A DNA stretch of 5,416 nucleotides, taken from the NCBI GenBank assembly GCA_001798455.1, contig MGSI01000089.1, positions 1 to 5,416 on the forward strand. Direction: 5' to 3'. A program made the position numbers and the translations under genes. Below, one piece after another: positions 1 through 5,416 of this stretch (positions are counted from its first letter, which is position 1; each line of letters opens with the position of its first letter). This DNA comes from Deltaproteobacteria bacterium RIFCSPLOWO2_02_FULL_57_26 (GTDB taxonomy: Bacteria; Desulfobacterota; Binatia; UBA9968). The notes below the pieces were generated by a model. It worked only from the letters and a program-made list of their open reading frames with translations, did not search any database and was not told the DNA's origin.

Positions 1-1085
1 CGGAAGCGCGAAGATCCGGAAGAGCGACTGAAGTTCTGCTGGTAGATCTTGACTGCTTGATTGTGCTGCTCGAAGGTAACGGAAAAAAAGTGGTAGCCAT
101 CGTTTTTGGAAACAAAGTAGATATAAGGCACCGAGGCGGGATACAGAGCGGCTCGGAGCGACGATGAGCTTGGATTACAAATGGGCGCGGGAGGAAGCCC
201 CTGAATGAGATAGGTATTGTAAGGTGTCTTGGTTCGCAGATGGGCGCGGGTGAGATTGCCTGAGAAATCCTTTAGACCATAGATCACTGTAGGGTCGCTT
301 TGAAGAGGCATCGCTCTTTTAAGTCGGTTATGAAAGACCGCGGAGACCAGAGGCCGCTCGCTATCAATGCCGGTCTCTTTCTCAATGACCGACGCGAGAG
401 TCACCACCTCATGTCTGGTCAACCCCAATTCCCGAGCACGCGCTTCCATCGCTTCCGTGAAGACCTGACGAAACTGATTCGCCATGGTTTTGAGAATATC
501 GGCCTCGCTGGCCCCGGGGGGAAAATGGTAGGTGTCCCCAAAGAGATAACCCTCGAGCCCCGTATGGCCAAGCCCAAACAGGGAAAGGGTCTCCGGATTA
601 CTGGTCTGTTCCAGGAACCGCTCCTTCTCGACGAGACCGTTTTTCTCTAATAACGCAGCAATCTCTTTGATCGTGAGCCCTTCCGGAATTGTCACGCGAT
701 GAAATGCCAACCTTCCAAGCACCAGCCGGTTCAGGACCTCGCGCGCTGACACCGGGAGTTCGAAGCGGTAGCGACCCGATCCCAGCTTGCGGTCTAACCC
801 CCACAGACGGGCCCAGAGGGTAAAAAGTGTTCTGCTGGAGATGACGCCGTCATCGTTCAGCTTGTACGCAACGTGGGAAAAGGGTTCGCCCCCTTTTACC
901 TCCACCTGCACTACCGTCCCTTCTGTCCCATATGGGATGGAGAGGGCGGCATAGACGAAAGCGCATGCCAGAACCAGGGAGAAGAGGAGAGAACGAAGAA
1001 GTGTGGAGGAACTCCATCTGATGGAGCGTCTGGCGCTCAAGATGGGATCCATGATTGTAGGGAGCATCACCCTTGGGTTGCTCAT
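1..1085 (-). CDS. mltG: Endolytic murein transglycosylase MltG (YceG family), 3' end cut by window edge
   Basis: This is an inner-membrane lytic transglycosylase that cleaves nascent peptidoglycan strands and is thought to set glycan length. The frame is open from ATG at 1085 to the left edge (361 codons, no stop seen). E. coli MltG has about 340 residues, so only a short tail should be missing. There is a short cytoplasmic N-terminus, a membrane segment at about residues 29-50, a LysM-like part at about 58-125 (GRYRFELP at 104-111), then the catalytic domain. VTIPEGLT is at 131-138, LEGYLFGDTY at 177-186, ASVIEKETG at 231-239 with Glu235 matching the family's catalytic glutamate, QSDPTVIYG at 262-270, and GLPPAPICNP from 296. 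The start is fixed by a strong SD. Oddities are Gly183 where the family usually has Pro (LFPDTY) and Ala300 where it usually has Gly (LPPG). The 487 nt upstream suggest its own promoter, which I could not place. Confidence 0.95.
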   Translation of the reverse strand, partial: MSNPRVMLPTIMDPILSARRSIRWSSSTLLRSLLFSLVLACAFVYAALSIPYGTEGTVVQVEVKGGEPFSHVAYKLNDDGVISSRTLFTLWARLWGLDRKLGSGRYRFELPVSAREVLNRLVLGRLAFHRVTIPEGLTIKEIAALLEKNGLVEKERFLEQTSNPETLSLFGLGHTGLEGYLFGDTYHFPPGASEADILKTMANQFRQVFTEAMEARARELGLTRHEVVTLASVIEKETGIDSERPLVSAVFHNRLKRAMPLQSDPTVIYGLKDFSGNLTRAHLRTKTPYNTYLIQGLPPAPICNPSSSSLRAALYPASVPYIYFVSKNDGYHFFSVTFEQHNQAVKIYQQNFSRSSGSSRF

Positions 1086-1090
1086 AGACT

Positions 1091-1097
1091 CTCCTTA
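1091..1097 (-). promoter_or_regulatory. Shine-Dalgarno of mltG
   Basis: On the minus strand TAAGGAG lies 5 nt before the ATG at 1085. It is close to the anti-SD complement and supports this start over the in-frame ATGs at codons 7 and 12. Confidence 0.8.
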
Positions 1098-1275
1098 GGT
1101 CCGTGAAACAGGGATTCCAAGTAGTGGTTTTCAGTGCAAGCCCTGTGCCATTGGGGATCATGTTGGCTTCGTGAAACCCTACTAATTGCTAAGTGCTGAA
1201 TTTTTCGATCAATGGAGACCCTGGTCTTCCTGCACAAAAGCCAAAAACTGGGCAACAATGACAAAACCTGGGTGA

Positions 1276-1291
1276 ATTCCGCAGACGGAAT
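1276..1291. repeat. Small perfect hairpin ATTCCG-CAGA-CGGAAT
   Basis: A 6-bp perfect inverted repeat with a 4-nt loop lies in the gap between the sirtuin and mltG. No T-run follows on either strand, so it is not an intrinsic terminator. It could arise by chance. Confidence 0.3.
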
Positions 1292-1380
1292 ACTGCATTG
1301 ACAACTGACACGCAGGATGGCCAGGAGCAGCCAGATGTGAACTTGAAATCCCCAAGCGCACGTAATTCGCTTCCGGCCAC

Positions 1381-1452
1381 TGGGGTCAGGCTTTCGTTTC
1401 TAGACATTCCTGCCAACAGGGGGTCCGGTGTAGGCATGATATTTGACATTCC
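1381..1452. repeat. Possible REP-like or decayed mobile-element remnant
   Basis: The stretch starts with TGGGGTCAGGCTTTCG and carries GACATTCC twice (1403-1410 and 1445-1452, 42 nt apart). From memory, GGGGTCAGG followed by T-rich sequence and GACATT recurs around REP-associated tyrosine transposases in several environmental phyla. No transposase frame is present here. The assignment is an inference from motif resemblance only. Confidence 0.22.
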
Positions 1453-1572
1453 CGTACGTTAGGTGTTCTCGAACGAATCAATCCAGGAGCTTGCCGATCC
1501 AAAGCTGTTTGAGAAAATGGGTTGCCGGCAGATGCGCAGAATTACTTTTCTCCCCTGCGTTGATCTTATCCA

Positions 1573-2334
1573 TTATGCGTGGGTGAGGAGGGGCTGAAGT
1601 GTTGTGAAGAATTCCCCGATCGCGCCTCTATGATTAAAATCCGCGAGGGAATCCAGCGGCGTGGGGTCGCGGTTGATGATGGCGAGCATGGCCCCGCCTT
1701 GCTTGGCGATCACCGGAAAGGAGGCGGCTGGCTGCACTTGGAGCGAGGAGCCGACAACGATGAAGATTTCCGCCGCCTGGCTCAACTCTTGGGCGCGTCT
1801 CATCGCGACAACCGGCATCGGCTGTCCGAAAGAGATCGTGGCGGGCTTGAGAAATCCGCCGCAACGATCGCAGAGAGGTGGGGTGGGATCTCTGGAAATC
1901 TTCTCGTAGATCGCTTGCGCGTCGAACTCCTTTTCGCAACCAAGGCAGACCACTTTTCGATCCGTGCCGTGAAGCTCGACCATCTTTTCCTCGGAGACCC
2001 CGGCCACACGATGGAGCCCGTCCACGTTTTGCGTGATGAGCCCTAGGAGCCGCCCCCTCTCTTCGAAGGTCTTGATCGCATGATGTCCGATGTTGGGCTT
2101 GACGTTTTTGTAAAGCTCGATCGTTTCCCTTTTCATTTTCCAATAGCGGACCCGCGCCTCTTCGCTGCGCAAAAACTCTTCGAAATAGACGGGCTGGTAC
2201 CTCGTCCAGATTCCGCCCGGGCTTCTAAAATCCGGTACGCCCGACTCCGTGCTGATGCCGGCGCCGGTAAAGAAAACGATCTCCCGGCACCTTCGGAGCC
2301 GGTCTGCCAGTTTGTCTAATGTCATCCGCGTCAC
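1573..2334 (-). CDS. cobB: Sir2-family NAD-dependent protein deacetylase/deacylase (sirtuin, class U-like)
   Basis: It removes acyl groups from lysines in cytoplasmic proteins, using NAD+ and giving nicotinamide and O-acyl-ADP-ribose. In bacteria the classic target is acetyl-CoA synthetase. The 253 residues are a normal single-domain length. Visible are the NAD-binding GAGIS at 24-28, VPDFRSPGG at 33-41, TQNVD at 101-105, catalytic His122 in ELHGT, a zinc ribbon with Cys130/133 and Cys155/158, FGQPMP at 169-174, GSS at 195-197 and NRD at 221-223. The Tyr/Arg pair of class III desuccinylases is not conserved: the equivalent stretch reads RYWKMKRE, with Trp65 and Lys68. The protein therefore resembles the class U type known from Thermotoga. 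FGQ replaces the usual FGE. The longest frame starts at GTG 2334, but ATG at 2325 (codon 4) fits the family equally well. Neither has a strong SD, which fits translation coupled to the MFS gene ending 48 nt upstream. The symbol cobB is used in the broad sense. Confidence 0.95.
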   Translation of the reverse strand: MTRMTLDKLADRLRRCREIVFFTGAGISTESGVPDFRSPGGIWTRYQPVYFEEFLRSEEARVRYWKMKRETIELYKNVKPNIGHHAIKTFEERGRLLGLITQNVDGLHRVAGVSEEKMVELHGTDRKVVCLGCEKEFDAQAIYEKISRDPTPPLCDRCGGFLKPATISFGQPMPVVAMRRAQELSQAAEIFIVVGSSLQVQPAASFPVIAKQGGAMLAIINRDPTPLDSLADFNHRGAIGEFFTTLQPLLTHA

Positions 2335-2382
2335 TCGATGGCGTGAGGGCTGACTGAGTTTATGGTGATCCCGCTTGCCCTG

Positions 2383-3648
2383 TCAACGAGCTTTGGCGGT
2401 CTCCCGACGCTGCCAGCGGACGCTCGCCCGAACTGCCAGAAAGGAAATCGTGAAGGTCGCGAGCCCAAGGGCAAAGGCCCAGCGGTAGGATCCTGTGAGG
2501 TCGAAAAGGGCTCCTCCCAGCCACGCCCCCAGAGCCATCCCGAACCCGAAGCCGATTTCGAGAAAGCCGAAGATGGTGCCCACGTGGCTGCCCCCAAAGA
2601 TATCGGCGATGACCACGCCGTAAATGGGATTCCCTGCGCTGTGGCCGATCCCATATAAAATGATGGAAGCATAGACTAGCCACGCGGGCGAGCCCGAGCC
2701 GACTAAGCCCAAACATAAGATTCCGGCCAAAGTAATCACGGTGGAGATACCGTAGGCCTTGTCACTCCCGAGGCGGTCGGTGACGAATCCCCACAGGGAT
2801 GTGCCCCCAATTCTAATGAAACCGGTAAGGCCGAGGGCGAAAGCGGCGAAGAGCCGGTCGAATCCCTCATGGATGAGATAGGCCACGAGATGGGTGTAGA
2901 TGATGAAAAGGCCGGTGCCCAGGGCAAGGTGTCCCGCGGTGATGCTCCAAAAAGGAAAGGAGCGCAGCGCGCTTTTGGGAGTCCACTCCGATCGCCCGCC
3001 AGTCCTCCTCCGGCGATGGGGGCCGACTTCGTCAGGCCCGGAGGGGATGTCTCCGTCGGGAAGCTGGCCCATGTCCCGGGGGCTACGGCGCTGGAGCAGC
3101 GCGTTGGCGGGGGTCAGCACGCAAAGCACGAGAGCGCCGAGGAGCATGAAGGCGGAACGCCACCCCTTGAGCGAAATGAGGAGCTGGGCGAGAGGAACGA
3201 TCAGCAACATGCCGCATCCCTGCCCCATCGAGGACAGACCGATCGCCGTTCCGCGGCGGCGCACGAACCAGTGGGATATGAGCGCGCTGTGACTCACGAA
3301 GCCGAGGGCCCCTTGGCCCACGGCGACAAGAAAGCCGTAAAAGAGGTAGAGTTGCCATAGGGACTGGCTCAGACCCGAGGTCAGGAGGCCGCACCCGATC
3401 AGGACCCCGCCCAGCGGCATCAGCAGGCGAGGTCCCAAGCGGTCAAATGCCCAGCCGACCAGCGGGGAGACGAGTGCGTAGACGAGAGAATTGATCGAGA
3501 CAATGCTGGCGCCTACGCCGTGCGACCAGTGAAAGTCTTCGAGCAAGGCCACATAGAAAACGCTAAAGGATCCTGCCACCCCCCGCACAAAGATCATATT
3601 GAGGAAGCAGAGACCCAGAATCACGTAGCCGTAGAAAAGGCGGGGCAT
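2383..3648 (-). CDS. MFS transporter, oxalate/formate or monocarboxylate-type, 12 TM
   Basis: This is an inner-membrane secondary transporter of the major facilitator superfamily. Its 421 residues are predicted to form 12 helices in two halves of six. The halves are joined by a charged cytoplasmic loop at about 186-228 with Arg/Lys/Pro-rich sequence (HRRRRTGG). The loop 2-3 signature is at 65-74 (GWAFDRLGPR) and its second-half counterpart at 287-294 (GFVTDRLG). The N-terminal FYGYVI and the stretch WFVRRRGTAIGLSSMGQG at 127-144 are typical of the monocarboxylate/oxalate-formate branch, so a small organic acid is the likeliest substrate, but the sequence does not fix it. The start at 3648 puts the FYGYVI motif at the usual place, and no in-frame ATG or GTG was seen in the roughly 45 nt upstream that I checked. 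It heads a probable two-gene unit with the sirtuin and diverges from the ABC genes. A consensus-like promoter overlapped by a palindrome lies immediately upstream. Confidence 0.92.
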   Translation of the reverse strand: MPRLFYGYVILGLCFLNMIFVRGVAGSFSVFYVALLEDFHWSHGVGASIVSINSLVYALVSPLVGWAFDRLGPRLLMPLGGVLIGCGLLTSGLSQSLWQLYLFYGFLVAVGQGALGFVSHSALISHWFVRRRGTAIGLSSMGQGCGMLLIVPLAQLLISLKGWRSAFMLLGALVLCVLTPANALLQRRSPRDMGQLPDGDIPSGPDEVGPHRRRRTGGRSEWTPKSALRSFPFWSITAGHLALGTGLFIIYTHLVAYLIHEGFDRLFAAFALGLTGFIRIGGTSLWGFVTDRLGSDKAYGISTVITLAGILCLGLVGSGSPAWLVYASIILYGIGHSAGNPIYGVVIADIFGGSHVGTIFGFLEIGFGFGMALGAWLGGALFDLTGSYRWAFALGLATFTISFLAVRASVRWQRRETAKAR

Positions 3649-3656
3649 GTAACGGC

Positions 3657-3670
3657 CCCCTATATAGGGG
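3657..3670. promoter_or_regulatory. Perfect 14-bp palindrome over the -10 box, candidate operator
   Basis: CCCCTATATAGGGG is fully self-complementary and ends 8 nt before the MFS start codon. Its centre is the TATATA -10 hexamer, where a repressor would block RNA polymerase. In RNA from an upstream promoter, a CCCC/GGGG stem with a TATATA loop would instead hide the G-run (3656-3660) that is the only SD-like sequence for the gene. Either reading implies regulation of the MFS gene. The palindrome is certain; the role is inferred. Confidence 0.55.
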
Positions 3671-3689
3671 ATAGAGTGAGAAGTGTCAA
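3661..3689 (-). promoter_or_regulatory. Candidate sigma-70 promoter of the MFS-sirtuin unit
   Basis: On the minus strand the -35 is TTGACA (3689-3684, 6/6). The spacer is exactly 17 nt, and the -10 is TATATA (3666-3661, 4/6 to TATAAT). The predicted transcription start is near 3654, only about 6 nt before the MFS ATG at 3648, which would give an almost leaderless mRNA. The hexamers and spacing are seen directly; the activity is inferred. Confidence 0.6.
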
Positions 3690-3820
3690 AAGACCATGCC
3701 GATTTAGGCCAGGTCGAGTTTTCAGCTAGGTCCGCTCGTCAAGCGGCTTATTTAGGCTCGAGGTACCATACAGGTTGGGATAGTCGAATACAACCGATCG
3801 GCCGAAAATTTTTCCCATCG

Positions 3821-3839
3821 TGACATACCTGTCATGTCA
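3821..3839. promoter_or_regulatory. Inverted repeat TGACAT-N7-ATGTCA, candidate operator
   Basis: Two perfect 6-nt arms are separated by ACCTGTC, giving a 19-bp dyad. A nested dyad TGACA-TACC-TGTCA uses the same left arm, so TGTCA occurs twice in tandem. It lies between the divergent MFS and ABC genes, upstream of the ABC start. Size and symmetry fit a dimeric regulator site. I cannot assign a regulator family. Confidence 0.4.
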
Positions 3840-3880
3840 GAGCGGAGCTTCTGACGTAGCGGAGCGGCGCGATGCGCCGC
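3834..3880 (+). other. Two successive hairpins in the ABC gene leader
   Basis: Hairpin 1 has the stem GTCAGA (3836-3841) paired to TCTGAC (3850-3855), extendable by a wobble and one more pair. Hairpin 2 is GCGGCGC (3864-3870), loop GAT, GCGCCGC (3874-3880), seven GC pairs and so very stable. The octamer AGCGGAGC is repeated at 3841-3848 and 3858-3865. No T-run follows hairpin 2, so it is not a standard terminator. The ATG at 3872 lies in the loop and stem of hairpin 2, which argues against its use as a start. Confidence 0.5.
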
Positions 3881-3936
3881 CGTCCCTTGCAGGCTCGAAA
3901 GAAACTTACTATGTATGTTCCTGCAGGGTTCAGAAC

Positions 3937-3942
3937 GAGGAG
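3937..3942 (+). promoter_or_regulatory. Shine-Dalgarno deciding the TTG start of the ABC ATPase
   Basis: GAGGAG lies 7 nt before TTG at 3950. The ATG at 3911 is preceded only by weak purine-rich sequence, and the ATG at 3872 sits in a stable hairpin. The product from TTG begins MLRIEGLSKTF, the usual beginning of this ATPase family. Confidence 0.6.
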
Positions 3943-3949
3943 CTCCCAC

Positions 3950-5074
3950 TTGCTTCGGATCGAGGGCCTTTCCAAGACATTTCACTCTACCACCGAACAT
4001 GCGGCCGTGGACAATCTCTCTCTGGAAATTCCGGAGAAATCGTTCTTTACGCTCCTCGGGCCAAGCGGTTGTGGAAAGACCACGACCCTGCGCTGCATTG
4101 CCGGGCTGGAGCAGCCTGACGCGGGAGAGATTTTCATTGACGGCATGCTGGTCTTTTCGAGTCGGAAGCGCGTCAGCGTCCCTCCCCATCGCCGGCGCAT
4201 CGGGATGGTCTTCCAAAGCTACGCGATCTGGCCACATATGACGGTGGCCCAGAACGTTGCCTATCCCTTGAAAAACCTCAAGAAAAGGCAGGACGAGATC
4301 GAGGAGGCCGTGAGGTGGGCCCTGCAACTGGTCAGCCTCGGCCATATGGCCGACCGGCCCGCCCCGCTTTTAAGCGGCGGCGAGCAGCAGCGCGTGGCAT
4401 TGGCGCGTGCCCTCGTGGAAAGTCCAACGGTGTTGCTGCTGGATGAACCATTGAGCAACCTGGATGCCAAGCTGCGTGAACAGATGCGCGTGGAGATTCG
4501 CGATCTCCAGCAAAAACTCGGCTTGACGACCATCTATGTCACTCATGATCAGACGGAGGCTTTCGCTTTATCCGATGCCGTGGCCGTTATGCATAGCGGG
4601 AGGCTGGTTGAGCTGGGCTGCCCTGAGGATATTTATGAGGCCCCAAAAACGGCCTTCGGAGCCGAGTTCCTCGGAGCCGGGGCCATGCTTTCGGGCCACA
4701 TCGTGGGCGTGGAATCCTCCGGCAGGGTATCGGTGCGCACCCCGATCGGCGATCTCTGGAGCCGGTGCGGCTCAGCCGTCGCGGAAGGCTCGGCTGTGCA
4801 AGTGTACATCCGGCCCGAGGATCTCGCGGTCGTGACCTCTTCCACGCCGGCAGAGGGACGGATCCTGGATGGCCATGTGAGGCGCCTCTCGTTTCTCGGC
4901 GGTATCCTCGAATGGTGGGTTGAAATCAACGGAGTCCAATTGCGGGGACGATCCCTAACGCACAGTCCGGAAAGTTGTTTGATCCGGGAGCGGGTTGGGC
5001 AGCCGATCCGCTTTTGTATTCGGATGAGCCGATGCGTTGTTGCCTCCGCCGATGCGAGCGTGGAATCGGGCTAA
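3950..5074 (+). CDS. ABC importer ATP-binding protein, iron(III)/polyamine/phosphonate-type (FbpC/PotA-like) with TOBE-like C-terminus
   Basis: It powers a periplasmic-binding-protein-dependent importer from the cytoplasmic face of the membrane. Counting from TTG 3950 (374 residues), it shows Walker A GPSGCGKT at 37-44, Q-loop Gln89 in VFQSYAIWPHMTV, signature LSGGEQQR at 141-148, Walker B VLLLDEP at 161-167 with catalytic Glu166, D-loop NLDA at 170-173 and switch His199 in YVTHD. All catalytic parts are intact. Residues about 240-365 form a TOBE-like regulatory region with the typical IRPEDL at 287-292. The AIWPHMTV wording is common in the Fe3+ and 2-aminoethylphosphonate importers. Length and architecture match, but the substrate is not decided. 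The frame is also open from ATG 3872 (400 residues) and ATG 3911; I prefer TTG because of its SD and the family start. A binding-protein gene follows after 100 nt, so the two are probably one operon. Confidence 0.93.
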   Translation: MLRIEGLSKTFHSTTEHAAVDNLSLEIPEKSFFTLLGPSGCGKTTTLRCIAGLEQPDAGEIFIDGMLVFSSRKRVSVPPHRRRIGMVFQSYAIWPHMTVAQNVAYPLKNLKKRQDEIEEAVRWALQLVSLGHMADRPAPLLSGGEQQRVALARALVESPTVLLLDEPLSNLDAKLREQMRVEIRDLQQKLGLTTIYVTHDQTEAFALSDAVAVMHSGRLVELGCPEDIYEAPKTAFGAEFLGAGAMLSGHIVGVESSGRVSVRTPIGDLWSRCGSAVAEGSAVQVYIRPEDLAVVTSSTPAEGRILDGHVRRLSFLGGILEWWVEINGVQLRGRSLTHSPESCLIRERVGQPIRFCIRMSRCVVASADASVESG

Positions 5075-5162
5075 TTGGGGGGATCTTTCGGCGAATTTTT
5101 CAGTTACGGGTTTCCAAGGCATGACGGTCGGGCTGGTGAAACGGACGCGCGCAATTTTAAAC

Positions 5163-5168
5163 AGGAGG
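5163..5168 (+). promoter_or_regulatory. Shine-Dalgarno of the binding-protein gene
   Basis: AGGAGG lies 6 nt before ATG 5175. It is a full-strength site, stronger than that of the ATPase, which fits the higher amounts of binding protein such importers need. Confidence 0.8.
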
Positions 5169-5174
5169 TGTCGT

Positions 5175-5416
5175 ATGTTCGGCGTGGATCAGACCCTTCA
5201 AGGCATTGGACGTGGCCTGCGTTTCTTCGTTCCGCTGATGCTCTTTTCTATTTTTATCGGGTCCGGCCCGGCCGCAGCCCAAAGCGTTCAAGAGAAACTG
5301 GATCAGCTCAACCGGATGCCCGTTGCGCAGCGGCAAAAATTTTTGGAAGAGCAGGCGATCAAGGAAGGAAAGGTCGTCATCTACTCCAGCGGCGAGCCCG
5401 ATGTTTTAAGGGACTG
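5175..5416 (+). CDS. ABC transporter substrate-binding protein, N-terminal part (cut by window edge)
   Basis: Eighty codons are visible; the frame is open to the right edge. The protein has a classic Sec signal peptide: Arg13 and Arg16 in the n-region, a hydrophobic core at about 17-30, and a likely cleavage after Ala35 (GPAAA/QS). The mature part begins with a polar, probably helical stretch (QEKLDQLNRMPVAQRQKFLE, 39-58). It then enters the first strand of a binding-protein fold with KEGKVVIYSSGEPD at 63-76, a wording typical of iron(III)-type extracellular solute-binding proteins (the 'EGKVVxYSS' start). It would bind the importer's substrate in the periplasm and hand it to a permease, presumably encoded further right. 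Substrate and subfamily cannot be settled from 80 residues. It lies 100 nt after the ATPase stop with no terminator between, so co-transcription is likely. Confidence 0.88.
   Translation, partial: MFGVDQTLQGIGRGLRFFVPLMLFSIFIGSGPAAAQSVQEKLDQLNRMPVAQRQKFLEEQAIKEGKVVIYSSGEPDVLRD

Larger units (their letters stand above)
1086..1572. other. Intergenic region without a convincing gene
   Basis: These 487 nt lie between the sirtuin stop and the mltG start. The longest open frames are an 86-codon minus-strand frame (1189-1449) and a 60-codon minus-strand frame that overlaps mltG. Neither shows a recognisable domain, and the first has no convincing SD. I see no tRNA-like T-loop, no intrinsic terminator (stem plus T-run) behind the sirtuin, and no clear sigma-70 promoter for mltG. 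What can be seen is a small hairpin at 1276-1291, a GGGGTCAGGC-containing stretch at 1381-1410 resembling sequence around REP-type elements, and an 8-nt repeat CGTGAAAC at 1102-1109 and 1170-1177. It may be decayed coding or mobile sequence plus the mltG leader. Confidence 0.6.

Noticed and set aside
300..650. 116-codon plus-strand frame
   Set aside because: It is antisense to mltG, which reads through the same stretch with the catalytic Glu motif.
1189..1449. 86-codon minus-strand frame with several Cys residues
   Set aside because: No recognisable domain and no convincing SD; the composition reads like translated non-coding sequence and overlaps the REP-like stretch.
1467..1489. T-loop-like GTTC/GAATC sequence suggesting a tRNA
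   Set aside because: The bases do not form a proper T-arm, and no acceptor, D or anticodon stems surround it.
1579..2046. 155-codon plus-strand frame
   Set aside because: It is antisense to the sirtuin, whose catalytic and zinc motifs are intact.
2869..3360. 163-codon plus-strand frame
   Set aside because: It is antisense to the MFS gene, with low-complexity Glu/Gly/Ala-rich translation and no domain.
3732..3746. Hairpin CCGCT-N5-AGCGG as a terminator or operator
   Set aside because: Only 5 bp, no T-run on either strand, and no symmetry beyond the stem.
3887..3915. Plus-strand promoter TTGCAG-N17-TATGTA for the ABC genes
   Set aside because: The hexamers match consensus poorly and the -10 would lie within one of the possible coding starts; not supportable.
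3752..4345. 197-codon minus-strand frame
   Set aside because: It lies opposite the ABC ATPase, whose Walker A and Q-loop are unmistakable; it is a shadow frame with no domain.

Overview
This is an ordinary-looking chromosomal segment from an uncultured or little-studied, probably diderm (Gram-negative-type) bacterium. The gene types (MltG, a periplasmic binding protein with a cleavable signal peptide) and the moderately GC-rich composition judged by eye fit that. Environmental lineages such as Methylomirabilota/Rokubacteria, Nitrospirota or Desulfobacterota are possible, but the sequence alone does not decide the phylum.

Layout: five protein genes in two divergent blocks. Left block, minus strand: a sugar/carboxylate-type MFS transporter (2383-3648) is followed after 48 nt by a class U-like sirtuin, a NAD-dependent protein deacylase (1573-2334). 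A 487-nt stretch without a convincing gene (1086-1572) comes next, then the endolytic murein transglycosylase mltG (1085 down to 1, running off the left edge). Right block, plus strand: an ABC transporter ATPase of the iron(III)/polyamine/phosphonate importer type with a C-terminal TOBE-like region (to 5074), then the start of a secreted substrate-binding protein (5175 to the right edge). A permease is expected beyond the window.

The divergent intergenic region (3649-3949) holds the most interesting non-coding signal. It has a consensus -35 with a 17-nt spacer to a TATATA -10 that sits inside a perfect 14-bp palindrome next to the MFS start codon. It also has a 19-bp inverted repeat (TGACAT-N7-ATGTCA) and a pair of hairpins in the ABC leader, one of which buries the first in-frame ATG. 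This makes a downstream TTG start with a good Shine-Dalgarno sequence more likely.

Working together: the two right-hand genes are parts of one importer. The MFS gene and the sirtuin are probably co-transcribed, which may link uptake of a small carboxylate to acyl-lysine control of an acyl-CoA synthetase, but that is inference. MltG belongs to cell-wall synthesis and is probably a separate unit. I found no rRNA, tRNA, CRISPR array or intact mobile element, and no clearly new biological system.
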